Assembly: GCF_003001995.1 (NCBI RefSeq)
Contig: NZ_PVNB01000010.1
Location: 1 to 64,000 of the forward strand
Length of the DNA stretch: 64,000 nucleotides
Direction of reading: 5' to 3'
Source of the DNA: Orenia metallireducens
GTDB taxonomy: Bacteria > Bacillota > Halanaerobiia > Halobacteroidales > Halobacteroidaceae
Of the stretch, positions 40,664 through 49,289 are shown piece after piece (position 1 is the stretch's first letter; every line of letters starts with the position of its first letter). The notes under the pieces were generated by a model. It was not told the origin of the DNA. It was given only the letters and a program-made list of their open reading frames with translations, and ran no database searches. Both the position numbers and the translations under genes were made by a program.

Positions 40664-42037
40664 ATGAAGAATTATATCAAGAATTTCGTATTAGTAGTTA
40701 TGGTAGCTTTAGTTGGACTAGTATCTGTAAATGTAACTGCCTATGGAGAGGGGATAGAGGAGGTTTCTTTACTCGATAAGATAAAAGATATATATATGGT
40801 TGATGCCGATGCTGAGAGTAAGAATGTTCCTTTTGTATACTACATAAATGAAGCAGGGTTTATGATAGGTGATTTTTATTATAATACTAACCTATTTGAT
40901 AATGAAACGAAGCTTACTTCAGTTATCATGTATGCTCCAGGGAGTGATATGATTACTTCCTTTAATGATTTAAGGGATTATCCTTTAACGGAGAAGTTGT
41001 CTTTAGGTGCAAAACTTAAGGTGATTAAATATAATGATATTAAAAATGGAGCTATCGGTAATGATAGTTCTAATGAAGAGATTCCTGAGGAGTATATGAA
41101 TGCTTTGCATAAATTTAAAGGTTTAGAAGGTGGAGAAAGAGATTTTGTGTATGGTGTAGCCACTGGACAAATAACAGAGAAGATGATAAATGATAATCCA
41201 ACATACCAATATCTATATAATAAAAATAAAGATTTAATAAATACACTAGAAGATGATAGAGATAAATTAGATGGATATCAATTATACCATGGTTGGAATA
41301 ATAGCTTAGGATTTAATTTAACTTATGATATTAATGAAAATAATGCTATTATTAGTGAGTATAATTATGAGGAATTGACCAGTCAGGTCAGGGATTATAA
41401 ATCAGATACAATCTCTGTAGCTTGGGAGAATAAAGATGTAGATAATGAGAATAATCCAAGAGAGGGTCATCGAGTTATCACTAGGGTTAAGAAGAGTTTA
41501 GACCTATTGGGTCATGATAATGAGAATAACTGGGACTATATGAAGTATACCTTAGATTTTAGAAAGTACTTCCCAGTATTTAAAAATTCAACTCTAGCTG
41601 TTAGAATGAGAACTCAATCTACCACTGGCGAGAAGAGAATTGATCAAGAAAGAAGTGCTTTACTAAAGTTCCAGACTGGAGATCCAACAGCTGCAGTCTA
41701 TACCTATGCTCCTTTCTTTGATATGTCATTATTAGGGGATCTAGATACAATGAAGGGCTACAATTATTATCGCTTTTATGATAATAACTCTGTCTTATAC
41801 CAGACAGAGTTAAGAATACCAATGGATCATATTCTGACAGGCCTACAAGGTAATATTTACTTTGAAGCAGGTAGGGTAAGTGCTGATTTTGATAAGGAGT
41901 TATTTACTAAAGATATGCATTATTCGGGAGGTTTAGGAGTTAGATACTTCTTTAATGAACATGTGATAATCCGAACTGATGTAGGTGTCTCTGAAGAGGG
42001 GACACAATTTAGAATGAATATCGGTCAAACTTTCTAG
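40664..42037 (+). CDS. Omp85/BamA-like outer-membrane beta-barrel protein
   Basis: This 457-residue protein has a Sec signal peptide (basic MKNYIKN, hydrophobic core to about residue 27). The C-terminal half alternates polar and apolar residues as in beta-strands and resembles the Omp85 surface-antigen domain: MKGYNYYRFYDNNSVLYQTE, GNIYFEAGRVSADF, HYSGGLGVRYFF, ending FRMNIGQTF with a terminal Phe, the outer-membrane insertion signal. POTRA domains are absent, so it resembles a small patatin-less Omp85 or a generic barrel. It supports a diderm cell envelope. The N-terminal ~230 residues are variable. Confidence 0.78.
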   Translation: MKNYIKNFVLVVMVALVGLVSVNVTAYGEGIEEVSLLDKIKDIYMVDADAESKNVPFVYYINEAGFMIGDFYYNTNLFDNETKLTSVIMYAPGSDMITSFNDLRDYPLTEKLSLGAKLKVIKYNDIKNGAIGNDSSNEEIPEEYMNALHKFKGLEGGERDFVYGVATGQITEKMINDNPTYQYLYNKNKDLINTLEDDRDKLDGYQLYHGWNNSLGFNLTYDINENNAIISEYNYEELTSQVRDYKSDTISVAWENKDVDNENNPREGHRVITRVKKSLDLLGHDNENNWDYMKYTLDFRKYFPVFKNSTLAVRMRTQSTTGEKRIDQERSALLKFQTGDPTAAVYTYAPFFDMSLLGDLDTMKGYNYYRFYDNNSVLYQTELRIPMDHILTGLQGNIYFEAGRVSADFDKELFTKDMHYSGGLGVRYFFNEHVIIRTDVGVSEEGTQFRMNIGQTF

Positions 42038-42049
42038 TAAATAATATAA

Positions 42050-42091
42050 GAGTTATGATAATATATATTATCATAACTCTTTGTTTTTTAT
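42050..42091 (+). terminator. Rho-independent terminator
   Basis: GAGTTATGATAAT pairs with ATTATCATAACTC around a short AT loop, followed by a T-rich run. It lies directly after the barrel gene. Confidence 0.9.
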
Positions 42092-42196
42092 TTTTATAGT
42101 TTTAACAGTTTGCTTATACTTAAACTAGATAGGAGGATTAACCTAAAAAATAGAGAATTATTATTTGGTATCTAAGTATAGTCAGGAGGACTTATA

Positions 42197-43321
42197 ATGA
42201 AGATAAAAGGGATTGCTACATCAATTGTAGATAGATTGGTTGCTAAGACTGTAGAGTTAGGGCAAGGAAGAGTAGCAGGATTGATTGCTTTTGTCAATTC
42301 TAAAGGTTATATAGATTCAGCTGCAGAGATGGTCTTTGGAGAAGGTGTTTCTTTGCGGAAGGTCTTATCTAAGATTACTACTGAGCAAGATTTGACTTTA
42401 TTTGAATTAATCAACCTTTTACCTGAAAATGCAGTCTTGGTCAAGACTGATCCAGGTTCTACAGGGATTATTGAGCATCCAATAGGAGTCGATTTATTGA
42501 ATACTCCTATTGTGAAGATTGGGGTTAAAATGGGAAGAAAGTCTGGTATAGGAATTGTTTATCCAGATAGTAGAATCTTTGATTTAATCAGTTATGAAGA
42601 GGATTTAGAGTTAAAGAAGTTGACAGTTAAGACTATGGAAGAGGAGCATGCTTTAGTAGAGGAGATTTATGATTTGAGTCATGAGTTCTTAAAGTTTTAT
42701 CAGAAATTAGCTGAAGTAGAGATTTCAGAGGTGGAATTTAATCCAAAGCAGATCAAAGCTTCACTAAAATTAGATACTATAGAGATTAAATCTATTGATA
42801 AGGGTCTAGTAGAAGAGCTAGTCAATAAATCTATGGAGATAGAACAGGGTGTAGAGGTAGGTACTATAGCCAAGGTAATAGATGGTCATGTGCTAAGAGC
42901 GGGTGAGCTAGTAACTGGTGGAATTGGCTATGTTCCAAGTAGGAAACTCTCTTCTAGCTATACCGATATCACTGGAATATCATCCTTAGAAGTCTATAGT
43001 AAGCATATCCCCCTAGATACAGTGATCGTTCATACCCATCCTGGAGGGACTGGGGTGATGCATAGTGGTGATGCTGAGAATGGTCCAGATTTATTTGGTA
43101 GACCTATCATTGCTATTGGCCATGACCAAAAGGGTCAGATTAAAGGTGCAACAGTTATTGAGGTAAGTGATAAATTGGCCAAATTAGATGGAGAGTATAG
43201 TTATGCCAATGATATGTATAGTGAAGCAGAGACTGTAGATGAGGAGATCAAGTATAGGAATATGATGCATGATATCGATAAAGAGTATACTAAGCTTTCT
43301 AAACCTATTAAGATTTTATAA
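42197..43321 (+). CDS. JAMM-motif metalloprotease-like protein
   Basis: This 374-residue cytosolic protein has, in its C-terminal half, VIVHTHPGGTGVMHSGDAEN (about residues 277-296), i.e. H-x-H-P...S-x-x-D, the zinc motif of JAB/MPN (JAMM) peptidases. The N-terminal ~200 residues (VAGLIAFVNSKGYIDSAAEM, IGVDLLNTPIVKIGVKMGRK) are not recognised. A role in isopeptide or peptide hydrolysis is inferred from the motif only. The ribosome binding site is AGGAGGAC. Monocistronic. Confidence 0.7.
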   Translation: MKIKGIATSIVDRLVAKTVELGQGRVAGLIAFVNSKGYIDSAAEMVFGEGVSLRKVLSKITTEQDLTLFELINLLPENAVLVKTDPGSTGIIEHPIGVDLLNTPIVKIGVKMGRKSGIGIVYPDSRIFDLISYEEDLELKKLTVKTMEEEHALVEEIYDLSHEFLKFYQKLAEVEISEVEFNPKQIKASLKLDTIEIKSIDKGLVEELVNKSMEIEQGVEVGTIAKVIDGHVLRAGELVTGGIGYVPSRKLSSSYTDITGISSLEVYSKHIPLDTVIVHTHPGGTGVMHSGDAENGPDLFGRPIIAIGHDQKGQIKGATVIEVSDKLAKLDGEYSYANDMYSEAETVDEEIKYRNMMHDIDKEYTKLSKPIKIL

Positions 43322-43426
43322 GTCTATTAGGTTATATCCTATTTAAGAATTAATTTAGGAATTGAATAATATTTACCAGAATAATGGTCAAGGTTCTGGA
43401 TAGAATATTAATGGAGGTGGTTAGAT

Positions 43427-43477
43427 ATGACTTCATTATTCCTAAAAGAGAGTCTGTTTTGGAGCAATGCCGAATAG
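43427..43477 (+). CDS. very short ORF (16 codons) with strong ribosome binding site
   Basis: ATG 43427 follows GGAGGTGG and encodes MTSLFLKESLFWSNAE. It is followed by ~75 nt and a strong terminator (43552), so it forms its own small transcription unit. Comparable units lie at 47913 and 53415. It may be a leader peptide or a small protein. The surrounding 43322-43795 has no other gene. Confidence 0.4.
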   Translation: MTSLFLKESLFWSNAE

Positions 43478-43551
43478 ATTTTCAATAGGTCTATAGTGAA
43501 GGTTCTATTCTTTAACCATCTAACAGTTGGGTTATTTATAAACAACTCAAC

Positions 43552-43589
43552 CACAGCAGTAGGAGCTGAGAAGTTCCTGCTGTTTTTTT
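43552..43589 (+). terminator. Rho-independent terminator after the 16-codon ORF
   Basis: ACAGCAG plus AGGA pairs with TTCCTGCTGT, followed by T7. A weaker hairpin (GTTGGGTT with AACTCAAC) lies just upstream. Confidence 0.85.
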
Positions 43590-43795
43590 ATTATCCATTA
43601 GATTTAATTGGAATTCTAGTATTAAGATAGAGGTTTTTCTATAATTATAAAGAAGTAAATTTAGAAATAAGTCAATATTAAGTTGCTCAGCCAATAACTG
43701 CTTTTAAAGTAGTAGAAAGTCACTTATTTTAAGTTTGACCAGCTAAAGGATAAAGTAAAATAAGTTTGGTCGTCATTTATAAGGAGGAATAAGGC

Positions 43796-44179
43796 TTGAA
43801 AAGAGAAGAGATGTTAAAGTTGTTTAAACAGTACACAGAGGGATGGAAAGAGTGGAATAAAGCCATGATTCTGGGTTGTTTAGATACTAATTCTATAATT
43901 ACAGAATTTAATGGGAAATGCTTTAGTGGAATAGAGCAGATAAGAAGATGGTTAAGTGATTGGGAGAAGGAAGGCAATAGGGTAAGCCAATGGGATATCA
44001 AGAATGAATATTATGATTTAGACTCTAAGGTAGCAGTATTTGAATGGGAATTTAGTTGTATGATAGGTAGTGATAAGCATCATTTTAAAGGAAGCAGTAT
44101 AGTTAAGTATCATAAAAATTTAATAAAAGAGATGAGAGAGTATCAAATGGAAGCAGAGTGTTATTATCCATGTGAATAA
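43796..44179 (+). CDS. NTF2/SnoaL-like small protein
   Basis: This 127-residue protein has TTG start after AAGGAGGAA. The pattern MLKLFKQYTEGWKEWNKAMI, DTNSIITEFNGKCFSGIEQI and VAVFEWEFSCMIGSDKHHFKG is that of the cone-shaped NTF2/SnoaL-like fold. These are enzymes or binding proteins for diverse small molecules; nothing narrows it here. Single gene. Confidence 0.75.
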   Translation: MKREEMLKLFKQYTEGWKEWNKAMILGCLDTNSIITEFNGKCFSGIEQIRRWLSDWEKEGNRVSQWDIKNEYYDLDSKVAVFEWEFSCMIGSDKHHFKGSSIVKYHKNLIKEMREYQMEAECYYPCE

Positions 44180-44403
44180 TTAATATTAAAGGTTATTTGG
44201 TTGTTTATACTAGAATAATTAAAGAATATTAAATTCAGATTTGAGATAATATTTAAAGTTGAAAAGGTGAGAATGAGTTTATATTAGCAAAATTTGTATC
44301 TGTATATCTCATAAATTTGTGGAGCATTATCGGAGAGAGCAGTCTATTTCTCTTAACATTAAAAAATGTCATCATAAAAATATGATTGAAAGGTATGTTA
44401 ATA

Positions 44404-45357
44404 ATGAAAAAATTTATACTGCTAACATTATTCATAATTTTGTTCTCTACTAGCATTAAAGCTGAAGAAGACTATTTAGGGCAAGATTTATCTTGTTTAA
44501 AAGATTCAAATGGTAAAATAGTAGAATTAAATAGTGATATTATCAAGTTAGAAGATTATGATTCTAATATTGACACTAAAAAACGAGTTGAAAATTTATT
44601 GGATAAATATAATTTTTATAGAATAAATTATTTAAGTGATGGTTTAAGAGTTGTAGGTTACATGGTTAAACCTAAAAAAGAAGGAAAATACCCTGTTATC
44701 ATTTGGAATAGAGGAGGGAATAGGGAATTTGCTAAAATAACCAAAAATGAACTGGTTTACTTTTCTCAGTTAGCCTCCAGAGGTTATGTTGTTATAGCTT
44801 CTCAATATAGAGGTAATGATGGTGGAGAAGGAAAAGAAGAATTTGGAGGAAAAGATATTAATGATGTATTGAATTTGATACCATTGGTAAAGAGTTTACC
44901 TTTTACTGATAATAATAAGATTGTGATGTTTGGAGTTTCTAGAGGAGGAATGATGACCTATTTAGCAATAAAAAAAGGTGCAGATATCAAAGCGGCTGTA
45001 ATAGATTGTGGACCTACAGATTTAATTCAAACTTATAATGAAAGAAATTATGTAATGAGAAAGGTACTTGAAGAATTAATTGGGGGGAGTCCAAGGGAGA
45101 TGAAGGATGAATATATAAAACGTTCTGCATATTATTGGCCTGAAAAGATTGAAGTACCCGTATTAATCTTACATGGTAAATTTGATCAAAAGGTTAAAGT
45201 AAGTCAAGCAGAAAAATTAGCAAAGAAATTAGAAGAGCTGGATAAAGAATATAAATTAATATTATATAATGACTCTCATGGAATTATTATACCAAGCAAT
45301 TGGAAAAAATGGAATAAAGAAATGTTTAAATGGTTCGATAAATATTTAAATGATTAA
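44404..45357 (+). CDS. secreted alpha/beta hydrolase, S9 peptidase-like
   Basis: This ~317-residue protein starts at ATG 44404 (GAAAGG 10 nt upstream) with a signal peptide MKKFILLTLFIILFSTSIKA. The hydrolase domain has the nucleophile elbow GVSRGGMM (about residue 182), acid LHGKFDQKV and His NDSHG, in the order of dipeptidyl-peptidase/acylaminoacyl-peptidase enzymes. YPVIIWNRGGN and ASQYRGNDGG also fit. It acts outside the cytoplasmic membrane on peptides. Followed by attC fossils, so it could be an old cassette gene. Confidence 0.82.
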   Translation: MKKFILLTLFIILFSTSIKAEEDYLGQDLSCLKDSNGKIVELNSDIIKLEDYDSNIDTKKRVENLLDKYNFYRINYLSDGLRVVGYMVKPKKEGKYPVIIWNRGGNREFAKITKNELVYFSQLASRGYVVIASQYRGNDGGEGKEEFGGKDINDVLNLIPLVKSLPFTDNNKIVMFGVSRGGMMTYLAIKKGADIKAAVIDCGPTDLIQTYNERNYVMRKVLEELIGGSPREMKDEYIKRSAYYWPEKIEVPVLILHGKFDQKVKVSQAEKLAKKLEELDKEYKLILYNDSHGIIIPSNWKKWNKEMFKWFDKYLND

Positions 45358-45367
45358 AAACTACTAC

Positions 45368-45430
45368 GATCATATAATATATGATTAAAGAGCATAGATG
45401 AAATTTAAGATGACTTATGTAAGATTACAA
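45368..45430 (+). other. attC fossil (5' and central part)
   Basis: CATATAATATATGATTA resembles a worn R''/L'' arm, and AGCATAGATGAAATTTAAGA plus TGACTTATGTAAGATTACAA match the conserved centre of the array's attC sites. The 3' arms are missing. Confidence 0.5.
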
Positions 45431-45477
45431 TAAAAGTTTTACCCTAAATTAGCAGAGTTAATTTTCATTATATATTG

Positions 45478-45597
45478 AATGGCAAATATCCCAGTTGAGA
45501 GTATAAATCAAAGTAGTATTGGCTTATCCAAGATTGTAGTTTTAATAAGGGATTGGGAGCACTAGTGGGGATGTCAAAAATTTGCATGATATTATGT
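45478..45597 (+). other. degenerate attC
   Basis: ATATCCCAGTTGAGAGTATA, then GGCTTATCCAAGATTGTAGT, GGGAGCACTAGTGGGGATGT and ATTATGT follow the order of the attC centre, L' arm and R' box of the array 20 kb upstream. Every arm has mutations, so recombination is unlikely. Confidence 0.65.
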
Positions 45598-45648
45598 AAA
45601 ACCAGTTTTTAAATTATAGGTAAATAGATTATTATGGAGTGATTAAAA

Positions 45649-46707
45649 ATGATATCAGATATTTATTATCGTAAGAAGATAAATACACCGTATTTGTCAT
45701 TAATATTTATTTTTACTTGTTTATTAGTATCTATACCAACCTATTTCTTTCCTGAATTATATCAAATTTTTAATGGAAGTAGTCAAGAAATTTATTTATG
45801 GCAACATATTACTTTTATTTTTGAACATGGCTCTAATACTTTGCCACTTTTCGTTCATTTACTAACTAATATATCAGTAATAGCCTTTTTTGGAGTTATA
45901 TCAGAACGTATATTAGGAGTTAAAAGATTTTTGATTTTATCCTTAAGTTCATTTGTAATATACTATATTTATTTTCATATTAACAATTTATCTGGAAATG
46001 GGGCTTCTGGAGTGATATGGTCTTATACTTCTGTGAGTTTTTTCTCAATAATTTATATGTATAAATTTAATAAAAATAAATTAAAAGAGGATAGACTTTA
46101 TTATTTGGCTATATTACTATTAATATTTACTTGGGTAGGTGTTACAATAGCAGATTTTATTATAAATAAAGAACTTTCTTATGGAATTGGGTCTCATATT
46201 ATCAGCGTACTTGTTGGTTTTGGATTTGTGCTAATTTGGAAAAATCATATAGAAAAACGTATAGATAAAATCATAAGTAAAGATATAGATATTAAATTAG
46301 ATTTATCTAAATTAGAGAAAATAATTGTTAAAATTAGCTTAGTAGTACCAATAATGATTTTAGTAGTTTTATTAATGTTTTTCAATGGCTTGTTGACCAG
46401 TCATATATCTCCTTCTAAAGTCGAAAGTATTAATCCAGTAAGTAATAATATAACAGCTATAAATAAGTCAAATAATCAAATTGAAATTAAGTTTACTTAT
46501 CCAATGAAAGAGATAAATTCGATACATAGTAGTATTATAGGACGCAAAAAGTGTTCAATTAAATCTAAATGGATTGATAATAAGACTTATATAATAAAAT
46601 TTAATAGAAAACTTTATTCTGATGAAAAAGTGAAGATTATTTTAAGTGAGATATATGATTCTAAAGGCCGTGTTTTTAATGATGATATAATACTTGAATA
46701 TGATTAA
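45649..46707 (+). CDS. rhomboid-family intramembrane protease with C-terminal Ig-like domain
   Basis: This 352-residue protein has about six membrane helices in its first ~245 residues. The serine motif NGASGVIWS (GxSG, about residue 122) in one helix and the His in GSHIISVLVGFGF in a later helix give the rhomboid Ser-His dyad; the early HLLTNISVIAFFG matches the H-x-x-x-N helix. The last ~100 residues (NNITAINKSNNQIEIKFTYP) look like an extracytoplasmic SbsA/Big_5-like beta-sandwich, unusual for a rhomboid. It lies just after an attC fossil. Confidence 0.78.
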   Translation: MISDIYYRKKINTPYLSLIFIFTCLLVSIPTYFFPELYQIFNGSSQEIYLWQHITFIFEHGSNTLPLFVHLLTNISVIAFFGVISERILGVKRFLILSLSSFVIYYIYFHINNLSGNGASGVIWSYTSVSFFSIIYMYKFNKNKLKEDRLYYLAILLLIFTWVGVTIADFIINKELSYGIGSHIISVLVGFGFVLIWKNHIEKRIDKIISKDIDIKLDLSKLEKIIVKISLVVPIMILVVLLMFFNGLLTSHISPSKVESINPVSNNITAINKSNNQIEIKFTYPMKEINSIHSSIIGRKKCSIKSKWIDNKTYIIKFNRKLYSDEKVKIILSEIYDSKGRVFNDDIILEYD

Positions 46708-46731
46708 TTACTAAGTATGGAGGGGTAATAG

Positions 46732-47475
46732 ATGAACAAAATTGATATAGATTTTATTATGGACTCATATGAGGGAGCAATTCCTAATTATAGTAGTGCT
46801 GCCAAGGAGCTTGGAATGTGGGAGTCTGAATAATATATCTTTGATAAATATTTTGAGAAGGATAAAGATATTTTAGATATTGGTTGTGGAGCAGGTAGAA
46901 CAACATTTGCTCTATATAATAGAGGATACAAAAATATAATTGGCTTAGATTTATCTCAGAATATGATAGCTGCTGCTAAAGAAATCAATAAGATAAAAAA
47001 GTATGATATAGAATTTGTACAAGGTGATGCAACTAGTTTAGAGTTTGAGGATAATTCCTTTGATTATGCTTTGTTTTCTTTTAATGGGATAATGCAGATT
47101 CCTTATAGTAAAAACAGAATAAACGCCTTAAAGGAAATTAGAAGAGTATTAAAATATAATGGCACATTTATATTTACAACCCATGATAGAAATGAGGAGG
47201 AAGAGTTCAAAGAATTTTGGAATAGTGAAAAAGAAAGGTGGAATAAGGGACTGCAGGATCAGCGTCTATATGAGTATGGTGATAGAATAACTGGCTCTAA
47301 AAATGAAAAGGGTGAAATATATATTCATATTCCTGATAGAGAGGAAGTCTTAGAGAGTATAGTTGCAGCAGGGTTTAAACTTGTAGAAGATTTTTATAGA
47401 CGGGAGTTATTTGCTGAAAGTGATAAAGTGAGAGAGTTTTCAGGTGAGTGTAGATTCTGGGTGGTAAAGAAATAA
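46732..47475 (+). pseudogene. SAM methyltransferase gene with in-frame stop
   Basis: From ATG 46732 (after GGAGGGG) the frame reads MNKIDIDFIMDSYEGAIPN..., meets TAA at 46831-46833, and continues in the same frame with DILDIGCGAGRTTFALYNRG, GLDLSQNMIAAAKE and FDYALFSFNGIMQIP to 47475. One base change (for example CAA to TAA) explains it. A shorter protein from ATG 46963 would lack the SAM-binding motif I. Otherwise the fold is complete. Confidence 0.85.
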
Positions 47476-48051
47476 TTTGAGATAGATAATATGGAAGTAT
47501 TCAAGCAATAATGTCAGAAGATAAGGTCTGAGATATTAACAGAGATGGATTTAGTCAGACACCAATGAAATAAGTATCTTAGAGATGATGATAAGCTTTC
47601 TTTAATTACTTTTACTGTTCTTATTTGTGTCTATTTGTGACCATTCGAGGTTTCAAAGTTTTGGCTTATTTTTATTTCACTTTAGACTTGGACATCTATA
47701 TTTTCAGTAGATATCAATAAAATTTTGAATAAAGGATATAGGAGCTTAGGAGATTATAATTGTTTTAGTTAAATGAATCCTAATTCCTATAATTAAGGAT
47801 ATTAAAGGAATAATGATATTTTTTATCCATAAAACACTTGAAATTCCCAAAACTTTATTATAGTATATATATACGCCAAATTTTTGTAAATATATTGCAA
47901 GGAGGTGTATTAATGAATTTAAAGATAAATAATCGTAGGTAATGGTTATTATAATCAGTAAAGGATTTTTTAAACAGTAACTTCTAACCGATTAGAAAAA
48001 CTGTTCAGTATTATTGATATAGGAGAAGATAATAGTTAAAAGGAGGTCTAG
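47476..48051. other. intergenic region with tiny ORF and hairpin
   Basis: This 576-bp stretch contains no normal gene. A 9-codon ORF (47913-47942, MNLKINNRR) follows a perfect AAGGAGGTG. A hairpin AACAGT...ACTGTT with inner TTCTAA/TTAGAA lies at 47974-48007. The first 350 bp show nothing recognisable. Confidence 0.45.
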
Positions 48052-49230
48052 ATGGAAAAACTACAAATTCACGAAAAAAAGAGTGATTATAGACCTGAGG
48101 ATGTAGATTTTTTGCCAGAAAAGATTGCTATACTCGATCAACACTTTCAAAGCTTAATCAAAGAAGATAAGCTACAAGGTGCCAGTTACTTAATCTCAAG
48201 AGATGATAAAATTTTTGCTCATAAGTCAATGGGTAAGTTACGTGCTGACAAGAATGATGATAGAGATTTAATGCCTGATTCTATTAGGGAAATTCAATCT
48301 ATCACAAAACTATTTACTACAGTGGCTATCATGCAGCTAGTTGAGAAGGGTGCAATCAGACTAGATCAACCTGTGATGGAGATATTAGAAGAATTTAATA
48401 AACCATTATTTGCTAAGATTACAATCTTTCATCTTCTAACCCATACCTCAGGTTTAGCTGCTGATCCAGGTGCATATTTTGAGCCATATCCAAGTGATTG
48501 GAGTTGGTCTAATAAAAAAGAATGGATTAAGGAAATTTTAAGGGGGCATACCAGAGTAGAACCAGGTAAAGAATGGGGGGATTTTTCAGCTGGTTTTGCA
48601 ATATTGGCAGCAATTATATCTAAAAAGAGTGGTATGATTTATGAAGATTATATAATGGAGAATATTCTTAAACCTCTCGGTATGAAAGATACTAGTTTTG
48701 GAATTAGGGGTATGGATTTAGATAATGTAGAAGCAATAAGAGCTAAGGTTGATAGGACATGTATTAATTATCAAACACCAGATACTGAAGAATTAATAGA
48801 ATTAATAACCAAAGAAGAAAAAGATAATTTAAAATGTAAAGAGTTACGACCAAGTGGAGGTATATACTCTACTTTAGAAGACTTACAGAAGTTTGGGCAG
48901 ATGTTTTTGAATAAAGGCAGATACAATAATAAACAGATTATTTCACGTAAAAGTGTAGAGGCGATGACAAGAAATCATTTAAAGGGTGTTAAAGATTATT
49001 GTTGGAATGCAGGTGGAGTAGAAAAAGAGTACGGATTAGGATTTAAAGTGCATTCTAATACTCAGTTATTATCACCGGGATCCTTTTCACATGAGGGAGC
49101 TGGTCTTTGTGGTTTGTATATCGATCCAGTTGAGAATATGATGATGACTTTTTTCTGTCCTCTTGTTGATGAGTGGGTAGCTGAATCAATTATTAATACT
49201 TTAAATATAGTTTGGTCAGGAATATTATAA
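48052..49230 (+). CDS. serine beta-lactamase/esterase-like protein 1
   Basis: This 392-residue protein belongs to the beta-lactamase class C/PBP-like superfamily (Pfam Beta-lactamase). The nucleophile motif SxxK is SITKLF (about residue 82), followed by LLTHTSGLAADPG. The usual Y-x-N/S Tyr is replaced: EWGDFSAGFAIL has Phe where its neighbour has Tyr, which may reduce activity. The C-terminal SHEGAGLCGLYIDP carries an H-x-G-like motif. No signal peptide is present, so it is cytosolic and probably an esterase or peptidase. A close paralogue follows 59 nt downstream. Confidence 0.82.
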   Translation: MEKLQIHEKKSDYRPEDVDFLPEKIAILDQHFQSLIKEDKLQGASYLISRDDKIFAHKSMGKLRADKNDDRDLMPDSIREIQSITKLFTTVAIMQLVEKGAIRLDQPVMEILEEFNKPLFAKITIFHLLTHTSGLAADPGAYFEPYPSDWSWSNKKEWIKEILRGHTRVEPGKEWGDFSAGFAILAAIISKKSGMIYEDYIMENILKPLGMKDTSFGIRGMDLDNVEAIRAKVDRTCINYQTPDTEELIELITKEEKDNLKCKELRPSGGIYSTLEDLQKFGQMFLNKGRYNNKQIISRKSVEAMTRNHLKGVKDYCWNAGGVEKEYGLGFKVHSNTQLLSPGSFSHEGAGLCGLYIDPVENMMMTFFCPLVDEWVAESIINTLNIVWSGIL

Positions 49231-49289
49231 AGAATTTAGGGATATGTAAAGTAGGTATATTATGAATAAATATTAATGGAGGTTTTAAG

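Noticed and set aside
43380-43590. T-box or other known riboswitch upstream of the NTF2-like gene
   Set aside because: No T-box sequence or other known conserved core is visible, and the terminator is ~200 nt away from the next start.
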